From NCBI GenBank assembly GCA_937901435.1, contig CALGTJ010000056.1, positions 1 to 16,798 on the forward strand: DNA of 16,798 nt. Reading direction: 5' to 3'. Both the position numbers and the translations under genes were made by a program. This document shows positions 1-6,776 of the stretch, in pieces; the first letter of the stretch is position 1; each line of letters begins with the position of its first letter. The DNA comes from an uncultured Rhodobacter sp. (GTDB lineage Bacteria > Pseudomonadota > Alphaproteobacteria > Rhodobacterales > Rhodobacteraceae). Below the pieces are notes generated by a model. That model did not search any database. It was not told where the DNA came from and saw nothing but the letters and a program-made list of their open reading frames with translations.

Positions 1-32
1 CCCTTTTGGGAAACTGCCTCTTTTCCCTGCAA

Positions 33-58
33 ACTTGCAAGTCTATTGTCGCGTCAAT
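33..58. promoter_or_regulatory. Two dyads upstream of mmsA, possible operators
   Basis: The 88 bases before mmsA hold a perfect 10-bp palindrome ACTTGCAAGT (33-42) and, just after it, an imperfect 14-bp palindrome ATTGTCGCGTCAAT (45-58, one mismatched pair near the centre). They lie 30-55 bases upstream of the start codon, where a repressor or activator of mmsA would be expected. No convincing -35/-10 pair was recognised and the window begins at base 1, so the full promoter cannot be judged. The regulator is unknown; assignment as operator is inference. Confidence 0.25.
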
Positions 59-88
59 TCCAAGTGAAACCCGATCGGGAGGACGACG

Positions 89-1588
89 ATGCAGGAACTT
101 ACCCACTTTATCAACGGCGAACACGTCAAGGGCACCTCTGGCCGCTTTGCCGATGTCTACAACCCGGCCACGGGCGAAGTGCAGGCCAAGGTGCCGCTGG
201 CGTCAAAGGCTGAGCTGGACGCAGCCGTTGCCAAAGCCGCCGAGGCGCAGCCCGCATGGGCCGCCACCAACCCACAGCGCCGCGCGCGGGTGATGATGAA
301 ATTCGTCGACCTGCTGAACCGCGACATGGACAAGCTGGCCGAGGCGTTAAGCCGTGAGCATGGCAAGACCATCCCCGACGCAAAAGGCGATGTGCAGCGC
401 GGGCTTGAGGTCGCAGAGTTCTGTATAGGCGCGCCGCATCTGCTGAAGGGCGAATTCACCGACGCCGCAGGCCCCGGCATTGACATGTATTCCATGCGTC
501 AGGCGCTGGGTGTTGTGGCCGGGATCACCCCGTTCAACTTTCCTGCGATGATCCCGATGTGGAAATTCTGCCCCGCGATTTCCTGCGGCAACGCCTTTAT
601 CCTCAAACCGTCAGAGCGTGACCCATCCGTGCCGCTGATGTTGGCTGAACTGATGAAAGAGGCGGGTCTGCCCGATGGTATCCTTCAGGTGGTCAATGGC
701 GACAAGGAAAGCGTCGATGCGATCCTTGATAACGAGACGGTGCAGGCGATTGGTTTCGTCGGCTCGACCCCGATTGCGCAATATATCTACGGGCGCGGCT
801 GTTCCAACGGCAAGCGGGTGCAGTGTTTCGGCGGTGCCAAGAACCACATGATCATCATGCCCGACGCGGATATGGATCTGGCCGCTGACGCGCTGATCGG
901 CGCGGGCTACGGGGCCGCTGGCGAGCGCTGCATGGCGATCTCTGTTGCCGTGCCTGTAGGTGATGCGACCGCGGACAAGCTGATCGAAAAGCTGGTGCCG
1001 CGCATCGAAAAGCTGAAGGTTGGTCCCTACACCGCCGGCAATGACATGGACTATGGCCCGCTGGTCACTGCGGCGGCAAAAACCCGCGCGCTGGGTCTGG
1101 TCGAAAGCGGGATCGAGCAAGGTGCGAAACTGGTGGTCGATGGCCGGAATTTCAGTCTGCAAGGCTATGAGAACGGCTTTTTCATGGGTCCCCATCTGTT
1201 TGACCATGTGACCACCGATATGGACATCTACACACAGGAAATCTTTGCCCCTGTGCTGTGCCAAGTGCGCGCCAAGACCTACGAAGAGGCGCTTGGCTAC
1301 GCGATGGATCATGAATACGGCAACGGCACCGCGATCTTTACCCGTGACGGGGATGCGGCGCGCGATTTTGCCAGCCGGATCAACATCGGCATGGTCGGCA
1401 TCAACGTGCCAATCCCCGTGCCGCTGGCCTACCACACCTTTGGCGGCTGGAAGAAATCCGGCTTTGGCGATCTGAACCAGCACGGACCGGATTCGTTCCG
1501 CTTTTACACCCGTACCAAAACCGTCACCTCGCGTTGGCCCTCGGGCATCAAGGAAGGTGGCGAGTTCAACTTCAAGGCGATGGATTAA
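89..1588 (+). CDS. mmsA: Methylmalonate-semialdehyde dehydrogenase (CoA-acylating)
   Basis: This 499-aa cytosolic enzyme of the aldehyde dehydrogenase superfamily oxidises methylmalonate semialdehyde to propionyl-CoA with NAD+ and CoA. It is the last step of valine breakdown and also serves thymine and inositol routes. Visible family marks are the Rossmann-region stretch GITPFNFPAMIPMWKFCPA (145-163) with ILKPSERDPSVP after it, the catalytic cysteine in GERCMAISVAV (Cys281), and GGAKNHMI (248-255). In that last stretch Asn252 stands where hydrolytic aldehyde dehydrogenases have the general-base Glu, which is typical of the CoA-acylating MMSDH group. Length is normal for the family. The ATG at 89 is preceded by a good ribosome site GGGAGG (78-83). 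It is transcribed alone and ends at a strong terminator. The other valine genes (acyl-CoA dehydrogenase, hydrolase, mmsB) lie 2 kb downstream on the same strand, supporting the assignment. Confidence 0.95.
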   Translation: MQELTHFINGEHVKGTSGRFADVYNPATGEVQAKVPLASKAELDAAVAKAAEAQPAWAATNPQRRARVMMKFVDLLNRDMDKLAEALSREHGKTIPDAKGDVQRGLEVAEFCIGAPHLLKGEFTDAAGPGIDMYSMRQALGVVAGITPFNFPAMIPMWKFCPAISCGNAFILKPSERDPSVPLMLAELMKEAGLPDGILQVVNGDKESVDAILDNETVQAIGFVGSTPIAQYIYGRGCSNGKRVQCFGGAKNHMIIMPDADMDLAADALIGAGYGAAGERCMAISVAVPVGDATADKLIEKLVPRIEKLKVGPYTAGNDMDYGPLVTAAAKTRALGLVESGIEQGAKLVVDGRNFSLQGYENGFFMGPHLFDHVTTDMDIYTQEIFAPVLCQVRAKTYEEALGYAMDHEYGNGTAIFTRDGDAARDFASRINIGMVGINVPIPVPLAYHTFGGWKKSGFGDLNQHGPDSFRFYTRTKTVTSRWPSGIKEGGEFNFKAMD

Positions 1589-1617
1589 GGCCTGACGGCC
1601 ACACCATAGGCAAAAAG

Positions 1618-1654
1618 AAAAGAGCCGCCGCATATGACCTGCGGCGGCTCTTTT
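1618..1654. terminator. Strong bidirectional intrinsic terminator
   Basis: A perfect 15-bp stem (1618-1632 AAAAGAGCCGCCGCA paired with 1640-1654) with a 7-nt loop TATGACC lies 29 bases after the mmsA stop. It has an A-tract on the left and a T-tract (1651-1655) on the right, so it can terminate mmsA (plus strand) and the convergent membrane-protein gene ending at 1681 (minus strand). Confidence 0.9.
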
Positions 1655-1680
1655 TCGTGCCGGTTATGATCCGCAATCGC

Positions 1681-2484
1681 CTATGCGCGCGCCGCCATCA
1701 AGGACACCACCTCGGCAGAATGACCTTTTTCCGGCTCTTGGTCTGTCCGATCGGCCACACGATAAGAGGCGGGCAAGGCGACAGGATAGGTTTTGCGCGC
1801 CCTGCTGCGATGCTCTGGTCGCGGCGTTTTGACGGACAGGCCGCGATAGGCCGGGCGCTGCACCCGGCGCGGGGTGCAATCGAGTGCCGAGTGAATGTCG
1901 CGACACAGGAAGAGATGCAGTTCTTCCAACTCTTCCTGCTCTCCGTGCAGCAGCTTCAGGCTGGACGGATTTCCCGCGATACGGATATGCAGCGCGGCAA
2001 GGCCGCCCTTTGTGACACCGCGCCGCACGAAAATGCTTTCGATCTCGTCCATCTTATAGCCTGCATCAAACAGGCTTTTGTTCTTGGGGGTCACATGCGC
2101 CAGAGAGACCGTCTGCGTCGCCAGATCAAGGTGAAGCACTTTGCGAAACGCCCGCGACGCCAGAAAATAGACGGCAGTGCCCATGCCCATGCACAGTGCG
2201 CTCAGGGTGATGCGGGTCACCGTCGAATGCTCTGGCGACACTCCACCGGGCAGCAGCAAGACCAAAAGGCCAATCACAATGCCCGTGATCCCCGCTGAAC
2301 ACAGCGTCTTTTCCGTCGGGTTCTTGTGAAAAAACCGATCCTTGGATTCATAAATTGAATACCCGGTCGCGCTATCCTGCGCGGAAATCGATTTCCACCC
2401 TGCCGTTTGAACTCGTGTCGATTGCAACCCTGTGGATTGCACCCGTGATGTTGGGACTTTTGTAAGGATCTCGGACCGTATCAT
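1681..2484 (-). CDS. Hypothetical membrane protein with two transmembrane helices
   Basis: This 267-aa protein was not recognised. Residues 1-57 are hydrophilic and include a degenerate short repeat (SRVQSTGLQSTRVQTAG, about 13-29). Two hydrophobic segments follow at about 61-79 (rich in Ile, Val and Leu) and 91-110, joined by a short loop PGGVSPEHST, so both ends should face the same side, probably the cytoplasm. Residues 112-197 look like a compact beta-rich domain (LHLDLATQTVSLAHVTPKN, then DEIESIFVRRG and LHIRIAGNPSSLKLLHG) ending in an acidic helix. This is reminiscent of bacterial PH-like membrane-anchored domains, but that is only a guess. The last 65 residues are Arg-rich and probably disordered. 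ATG at 2484 has AAGG about 8 nt upstream. The gene is monocistronic, converges on mmsA and is divergent from the L,D-transpeptidase gene. Confidence 0.75.
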   Translation of the reverse strand: MIRSEILTKVPTSRVQSTGLQSTRVQTAGWKSISAQDSATGYSIYESKDRFFHKNPTEKTLCSAGITGIVIGLLVLLLPGGVSPEHSTVTRITLSALCMGMGTAVYFLASRAFRKVLHLDLATQTVSLAHVTPKNKSLFDAGYKMDEIESIFVRRGVTKGGLAALHIRIAGNPSSLKLLHGEQEELEELHLFLCRDIHSALDCTPRRVQRPAYRGLSVKTPRPEHRSRARKTYPVALPASYRVADRTDQEPEKGHSAEVVSLMAARA

Positions 2485-2810
2485 GGCAACACCTTGCTGT
2501 TCGCTGATCTCAGCCTAGCGTTGAAATCTGTCCCAAATTTGCCGGAATAAAGGGAAATCGCCGTGAGTGCGGGCAAAACCTCCACATTTTCGCCTTATGG
2601 GTGCACAAAAATTTACCATCTATTTCGCACCTCTGCCCTATCGCAAAGGCGGGAACGGATTGCGCGACATGCCCCGGCATTTGCCACAGGCCCGCAAACC
2701 CGCAGGCCCCACCCCCTGTAAACCGAATGTGAAGCAGGCGTGTCGCGATTGCTCTGGTGTTTGGCGCGCCTATATCCGACACCAAGGAAAAATCCTGCAT
2801 TGAGGCACCC
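2485..2810. other. 326-base divergent intergenic region
   Basis: This gap separates the minus-strand membrane-protein gene from the plus-strand L,D-transpeptidase gene and should carry promoters for both. Reading frames across it on both strands show no family features, no plausible ribosome site and no continuity with the neighbours, so I call no gene here. Apart from the promoter-like element at 2749-2776 I see no repeat, RNA gene or strong hairpin. Confidence 0.6.
2749..2776 (+). promoter_or_regulatory. Candidate sigma-70 promoter of the L,D-transpeptidase gene
   Basis: TTGCTC (2749-2754), a 16-base spacer, then TATATC (2771-2776) resembles a housekeeping -35/-10 pair 35 bases ahead of the ATG at 2811. 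GAGG at 2802-2805 would be the ribosome site. The call rests on consensus match only. Confidence 0.35.
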
Positions 2811-3378
2811 ATGACCCACCATCTGACCCGGCGCACCCTGATCAGCGCGGCTGCCGCCAGCCTTGCCAGCCCGGCGATCCTGCGCGCGCAACCAACGCCC
2901 CATCGACACAACGGCCCGCCACAATGTGTCCAGCTTTCGTCCGCAAAACTGGCAGGACCATTTCGACACACTTGGCGTGCCCACAATCGTGGCCGACACC
3001 GGATCGCGCGCGCTGCATTATTGGTCCGCCGATGGCAGCGACTATCGCCTCTATCCCACGTCCGTGCCCCGCACCGAGGAACTGACGCGGCGCGGCTATA
3101 CAGAGGTCGTGCGCAAGAAAGTCGGCCCCACATGGACCCCAACCGCTTCAATGCGCGAAGAAGACCCGACCCTGCCCGCGTTCATGGAAAGCGGCCCCGA
3201 CAATCCGCTGGGCACCCACGCGCTTTACCTCAGCTGGCCTGCCTATCTGATCAATGGCACCCATGACACCCGCAAGATCGGCCGCCTGTCCTCCTCCGGC
3301 TGCATCGGGCTCTATAACGAAAAAATCGCCGAACTCTTTGAATTGGCCTCGATCGGCACACAAGTCCGCCTGATCTGA
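2811..3378 (+). pseudogene. L,D-transpeptidase (YkuD family), frameshifted
   Basis: The first part (from ATG 2811) reads MTHHLTRRTLISAAAASLAS and on through an Ala-rich stretch to ILRAQ, an export signal with a twin-arginine-like RRTLIS start. The remainder of the protein lies in the next frame and reads IDTTARHNVSSFRPQNW onward to the stop at 3376-3378. The switch falls near the CCCC run at 2898-2901; removing one C gives a 188-aa protein of sensible length, exported to the periplasm, where such enzymes make 3-3 peptidoglycan cross-links or anchor proteins. Family marks include DNPLGTHALYLSW (130-142 of the restored protein) and SSGCIGLYN with the nucleophile Cys164. The catalytic-base histidine, expected 16 residues before that Cys in an HGT motif, is Asn148 (INGTHDT, codon AAT), and the usual SHGC is SSGC. 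The gene may be a true pseudogene, carry a sequencing error at a homopolymer, or both. A ribosome site GAGG is 5 bases before the ATG. Confidence 0.75.
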
Positions 3379-3400
3379 CACCCCCAACGCTCCCTCCCCC

Positions 3401-3444
3401 TTTCATCTTGGTCAAAATACTCCGAGGGGTTGCCCTTGGGCAAC
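3401..3444 (+). repeat. Intergenic repeat family, copy 1, with hairpin
   Basis: The core TTTCATCTTGG + TCA + AAATACTC (3401-3422) begins 22 bases after the L,D-transpeptidase stop. It is followed by CGAGGGG and a perfect hairpin GTTGCCC-TT-GGGCAAC (3429-3444). A second small dyad GGGGC-TG-GCCCC lies at 3464-3475. Two more core copies are at 6649 and 14516, in the same orientation and also just after stop codons. Confidence 0.8.
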
Positions 3445-3511
3445 GGGGCAGCGACCCAGAGTAGGGGCTGGCCCCCACGTCTCCCTTGCCCCAGCCGCGT
3501 CGCCGCGTTAC

Positions 3512-3525
3512 TGAACATGTGTTCA
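3512..3525. promoter_or_regulatory. Perfect dyad upstream of the valine operon, candidate operator
   Basis: TGAACA-TG-TGTTCA is a perfect inverted repeat centred about 30 bases before the acyl-CoA dehydrogenase ATG. Its size and place fit a dimeric repressor site such as that of a TetR-type protein. The same sequence is not found upstream of mmsA, so the two valine transcripts may be controlled separately. No clear -35/-10 pair was identified. Confidence 0.35.
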
Positions 3526-3548
3526 TTTCCACACAACGCGAGGCCGCC

Positions 3549-4694
3549 ATGGATTTTGCCCTGAGTGACGAACAGACCGCCATCTTTGACATGGCGCGCG
3601 CCTTTGGCGAGGAAAACATCGCCCCCCACGCCCGCAGGTGGGAGGCCGCCGGCACGATCCCCAAAGAGCTGTGGACCCAGATCGCCCAGCTTGGCTTTGG
3701 CGGGCTTTACGTCAGCGAGGACAGCGGCGGCTCTGGCCTGACCCGCCTTGATGCCACGCTTGTGTTCGAGGCGCTCAGCCGCTCTTGCGCCTCTGTCGCG
3801 GCGTTTCTTTCAATCCACAACATGTGCGCCCGCATGATCGACAGCTTTGGTTCTGACCAGATCAAAGCCCGCTACCTGCCCAAAGCCCTGACCATGGAGA
3901 CCGTGTTCAGCTATTGCCTGACCGAACCCGGCTCTGGCTCTGACGCGGCCGCCCTCAAGGCCCGTGCGACGCGCTCCAACGAAGGCTACACGCTTAACGG
4001 CACAAAGGCGTTCATCTCGGGCGGCGGCTATTCGCACGCCTACCTCAGCATGCTGCGCACCGGCGAAGACGGCCCCAAGGGCATCAGCGCCATGATTATC
4101 GAGGACGGCACGCCGGGCCTGTCCTTTGGCGGGCTAGAGGAAAAGATGGGCTGGCGCAGTCAGCCCACCGCTCAGGTTCAATTCGACGACTGCAAAATCC
4201 CCGCTGAGAACCTGCTGGGCGAAGAGGGCAAGGGCTTTTCCTATGCCATGGCCGGGCTGGACGGGGGTCGGTTGAATATCTCGGCCTGTTCACTGGGCGC
4301 GGCTCAATCTGCGCTGGAACAAACCCTGAAATACATGTCCGAACGCAAAGCCTTCGGGCGCAGCATTGACCAGTTTCAGGCCCTGCAATTCCGCCTCGCC
4401 GAGATGGAGATAGAGTTGCAAGCCGCCCGCGTCTTTCTGCGTCAGGCCGCGTGGAAGCTGGACACAGGCGCGCCGGATGCGACGAAATTCTGCGCCATGG
4501 CCAAGAAATTCGTCACCGAAGCGGGCAGCAATGTGGCTGATCAATGCCTGCAACTGCACGGCGGCTACGGGTATCTGGCCGACTACGGCATCGAGAAAAT
4601 CGTGCGAGACCTGCGCGTGCATCAGATACTTGAGGGCACCAATGAAATCATGCGCCTGATCGTCAGCCGCGCCCTTCTGGCCGAACACGCATGA
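3549..4694 (+). CDS. Acyl-CoA dehydrogenase, probable isobutyryl-CoA dehydrogenase
   Basis: This 381-aa FAD flavoprotein would oxidise isobutyryl-CoA to methacrylyl-CoA in valine breakdown, passing electrons to ETF. Marks of the ACAD family are the N-terminal helical domain starting DFALSDEQTAIFDMARAF, the signature YCLTEPGSGSDAAALKA (122-138), KAFGRSIDQFQALQF (267-281), QLHGGYGYLADYGIEKIVRD (335-354) and the catalytic glutamate in ILEGTNEIMRL (Glu362). An in-frame upstream start at 3486 would add 21 residues, but family alignment favours MDFALSDEQ at 3549. It overlaps the hydrolase gene by 4 nt (ATGA at 4691), with mmsB next, and this valine-pathway context is the reason for choosing isobutyryl-CoA over other short acyl-CoAs. 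The substrate remains an inference. Confidence 0.9.
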   Translation: MDFALSDEQTAIFDMARAFGEENIAPHARRWEAAGTIPKELWTQIAQLGFGGLYVSEDSGGSGLTRLDATLVFEALSRSCASVAAFLSIHNMCARMIDSFGSDQIKARYLPKALTMETVFSYCLTEPGSGSDAAALKARATRSNEGYTLNGTKAFISGGGYSHAYLSMLRTGEDGPKGISAMIIEDGTPGLSFGGLEEKMGWRSQPTAQVQFDDCKIPAENLLGEEGKGFSYAMAGLDGGRLNISACSLGAAQSALEQTLKYMSERKAFGRSIDQFQALQFRLAEMEIELQAARVFLRQAAWKLDTGAPDATKFCAMAKKFVTEAGSNVADQCLQLHGGYGYLADYGIEKIVRDLRVHQILEGTNEIMRLIVSRALLAEHA

Positions 4695-5743
4695 GCGAAA
4701 TCGCCATCCGCATCGAGGGACACGCGGGCCGCATCACCCTGCAACGCCCCAAAGCACTGAACGCGCTGACTTATGACATGATCCGCGCGATCGACGCCGC
4801 GCTGGACGAGTGGCAAGACAATGACACCGTCCAGATGATCCTGATCGACGCAGAGGGTGATAAGGCCTTTTGTGCAGGTGGTGACATCGCTGATCTCTAC
4901 CGCACCGGCATGGCAGGCGATTTCGCCTATGGGCAGACCTTCTGGGCCGATGAATACCGCCTCAACGCCAAGATCGCCGCCTACCCCAAACCCACTGTCA
5001 GCTTTATGCAGGGCTTTACCATGGGTGGCGGCGTTGGCATTGGCTGTCATTGCGCGCATCGCGTGGTGAACGGCAACTCGGTGGTCGCGATGCCTGAATG
5101 CGGGATCGGCCTTGTGCCGGATGTGGGCGGGTCTCTGATCCTCGCGCGCGCGCCGGGGCATCTGGGCGTCTACCTTGGCACCACAACGCGCCGTGTGGCC
5201 GGAATGGACATCCTCTACACCGGATTTGGCGACCACCTTGTGCCGCTCGCCGAGTGGGAGGACACCAAGGCGCGCCTGTTGCAAAGCTGCGATCCTGCAA
5301 CCCTGCCCATCTGCCCTGACGACGAGATCCTCGAAACAGCGGGTTTGACGCAGATACGCCCTTGGGTGGATCGCCATTTCGACGCGCCTGATCTTGACGC
5401 GATCCTGACCAACCTGCGCCAGCCTCTCAATGAGGACGCCGATCTCGCCTCTGACAGCCTCAAGGCCCTCGCCCGCAACTCTCCGCTTGCGATGGCCTGC
5501 ACCGTGAAGATGATCCAGAACCTGCAAGCACCTGGCACAAATCTGCGGACCGCCCTTCAACAAGAATACAGGTTCACGTCGCGCGCCATGGAGCACGGCG
5601 ACTTCCTCGAAGGCATCCGTGCCGCGATTATCGACAAAGATCGCACCCCAAAGTGGAAACATGAACTGGATTCTGTTCCCATTAAAGATATTGAAACTAT
5701 GATCGCGTCATTGAAAGCGGAAGAATTGCGTTGGGAGACGTAA
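4691..5743 (+). CDS. Enoyl-CoA hydratase/isomerase family, probable 3-hydroxyisobutyryl-CoA hydrolase
   Basis: This 350-aa crotonase-fold protein has the length of the HIBCH hydrolase group rather than of 260-aa enoyl-CoA hydratases. The oxyanion-hole motifs are AFCAGGDIADLY (59-70) and GFTMGGGVGIG (108-118). The MPECGIGLVPDVGG motif (134-147) carries the Glu136 and Asp144 expected in HIBCH. The C-terminal FLEGIRAAIIDKDRTPKW is also typical of that group. It would hydrolyse 3-hydroxyisobutyryl-CoA to free 3-hydroxyisobutyrate, the substrate of the next gene. The start codon overlaps the preceding stop (ATGA), implying translational coupling. The last roughly 100 bases, running into mmsB, are visibly richer in A and T than the rest of the operon. 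An older annotation as enoyl-CoA hydratase is possible. Confidence 0.88.
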   Translation: MSEIAIRIEGHAGRITLQRPKALNALTYDMIRAIDAALDEWQDNDTVQMILIDAEGDKAFCAGGDIADLYRTGMAGDFAYGQTFWADEYRLNAKIAAYPKPTVSFMQGFTMGGGVGIGCHCAHRVVNGNSVVAMPECGIGLVPDVGGSLILARAPGHLGVYLGTTTRRVAGMDILYTGFGDHLVPLAEWEDTKARLLQSCDPATLPICPDDEILETAGLTQIRPWVDRHFDAPDLDAILTNLRQPLNEDADLASDSLKALARNSPLAMACTVKMIQNLQAPGTNLRTALQQEYRFTSRAMEHGDFLEGIRAAIIDKDRTPKWKHELDSVPIKDIETMIASLKAEELRWET

Positions 5744-5745
5744 AA

Positions 5746-6621
5746 ATGGAAATTGGATTTATCGGTCTCGGAAATATGGGCATGCCAATGGCCCTCAACC
5801 TTGCGGCAGCCGGCCATAAAGTGACCGGCTTTGATATGACCGTCCCTTGCCCCGAGGGCATCGCACAGGCCGATAGTGCGGCAGACGCCGCGACGGGGAC
5901 GGATATCGTCATCACTATGCTGCCAAATGGGTCGATCCTGCGCGATGTCGCGATAGAGATCGTTCCGATGATGAGCCCGCGGGCAGGTTTTATCGACTGC
6001 TCTACGGTCGACGTGGAAAGCGCGCGTCATGTGTCGGGCTATGCTAAAGCCGCCGGGCTCTTGCCGGTGGATGCGCCGGTCTCGGGCGGGGTCACAGGGG
6101 CCGCCGCCGGAACACTGACCTTCATGTGTGGCGGCGTCGAGGCTGCCTTTGCCAAAGCCAAGCCGGTTTTTGACATTCTGGGCCAAAAAGCCGTGCATTG
6201 TGGCCCTCCCGGCAGTGGTCAGGCTGCAAAGATCTGTAACAACATGATCCTCGGTGTCACCATGATTGCCACCTGCGAGGCCTTCGCCCTTGCCGACAAA
6301 CTCGGCCTCAGCCGTCAGGCGATGTTCGACGTGGTCAGCACCTCCTCGGGCTATAGCTGGAGCATGAACGCCTATTGCCCCGCACCCGGCATCGGCCCTC
6401 AAAGCCCGGCAGACAACAAATACAAACCCGGTTTCAGCTCTGACCTGATGCTCAAGGACCTCCGCCTCAGTCAGCAAGCCGCAGAGGCGGTCGATGCAGA
6501 CACCCCAATGGGCCAGCGCGCAACCGCGCTCTACGAACGCTTCGTCGAACTCGAAGATGGCGCAGGCAAGGATTTCTCTGCCATGCTGCCCCGTTTTGTC
6601 AGCCGCAGACGTGCCGTATAA
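5746..6621 (+). CDS. mmsB: 3-Hydroxyisobutyrate dehydrogenase
   Basis: This 291-aa NAD-dependent dehydrogenase oxidises 3-hydroxyisobutyrate to methylmalonate semialdehyde, feeding mmsA. The Rossmann glycine motif is IGFIGLGNMGMP (3-13 region), the substrate loop is DAPVSGGVTGAAAGTLTFM (109-127), the catalytic lysine is in GSGQAAKICNNM (Lys162, with Asn166), and the C-terminal helical domain carries SSDLMLKDLRLS. The chosen ATG at 5746 puts the Rossmann motif at the very N-terminus and has GGGAGA 7 bases upstream; an in-frame TTG at 5731 would overlap the hydrolase gene and is less likely. It begins 2 bases after the hydrolase stop, as the third gene of the operon. Confidence 0.93.
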   Translation: MEIGFIGLGNMGMPMALNLAAAGHKVTGFDMTVPCPEGIAQADSAADAATGTDIVITMLPNGSILRDVAIEIVPMMSPRAGFIDCSTVDVESARHVSGYAKAAGLLPVDAPVSGGVTGAAAGTLTFMCGGVEAAFAKAKPVFDILGQKAVHCGPPGSGQAAKICNNMILGVTMIATCEAFALADKLGLSRQAMFDVVSTSSGYSWSMNAYCPAPGIGPQSPADNKYKPGFSSDLMLKDLRLSQQAAEAVDADTPMGQRATALYERFVELEDGAGKDFSAMLPRFVSRRRAV

Positions 6622-6648
6622 AGCAAAGACACCCTGCAATCCTTCCAG

Positions 6649-6670
6649 TTTCATCTTGGAAAAAATACTC
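6649..6670 (+). repeat. Intergenic repeat family, copy 2 (core only)
   Basis: TTTCATCTTGG + AAA + AAATACTC lies 27 bases after the mmsB stop. It matches the other two copies at all but the three central bases. Here the GC-rich tail seen in copies 1 and 3 is replaced by AAATCCGACC and then a terminator hairpin with a different sequence. Confidence 0.75.
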
Positions 6671-6686
6671 AAATCCGACCAAAGTA

Positions 6687-6720
6687 AAAGGCGACACCCT
6701 GTCAACAGAGCGTCGCCTTT
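6687..6720. terminator. Bidirectional terminator between mmsB and dctM
   Basis: The 9-bp arms AAAGGCGAC (6687-6695) and GTCGCCTTT (6712-6720) enclose a 16-nt loop that contains a small inner dyad (CTGT-CA-ACAG). T-rich sequence follows on both strands, so it can end mmsB (plus) and dctM (minus). A second hairpin GAGCGCG-CGGA-CGCGCTC (6737-6754), followed by ATTTCTTT, may act as a backup for plus-strand transcripts. Confidence 0.75.
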
Positions 6721-6776
6721 CCTTTATGGGCAATACGAGCGCGCGGACGCGCTCATTTCTTTAACCTTGATTTAGC

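Noticed and set aside
611..1633. 340-aa minus-strand reading frame over mmsA
   Set aside because: It lies opposite a clear aldehyde dehydrogenase gene, shows no family features and reflects third-position GC bias.
2757..2810. Upstream in-frame extension of the transpeptidase signal peptide
   Set aside because: It would place 18 polar residues ahead of a good export signal; the ATG at 2811 has its own ribosome site.
2510..3151. 213-aa minus-strand reading frame covering the intergenic region and the L,D-transpeptidase start
   Set aside because: Rich in Cys, Arg and Trp without any domain pattern, it overlaps the transpeptidase coding region and lacks a plausible start.
4622..6705. Two long minus-strand reading frames (346 and 382 aa) opposite the hydrolase and mmsB
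   Set aside because: Both are antisense shadows of recognised enzymes; their compositions look non-protein-like and they have no start signals.
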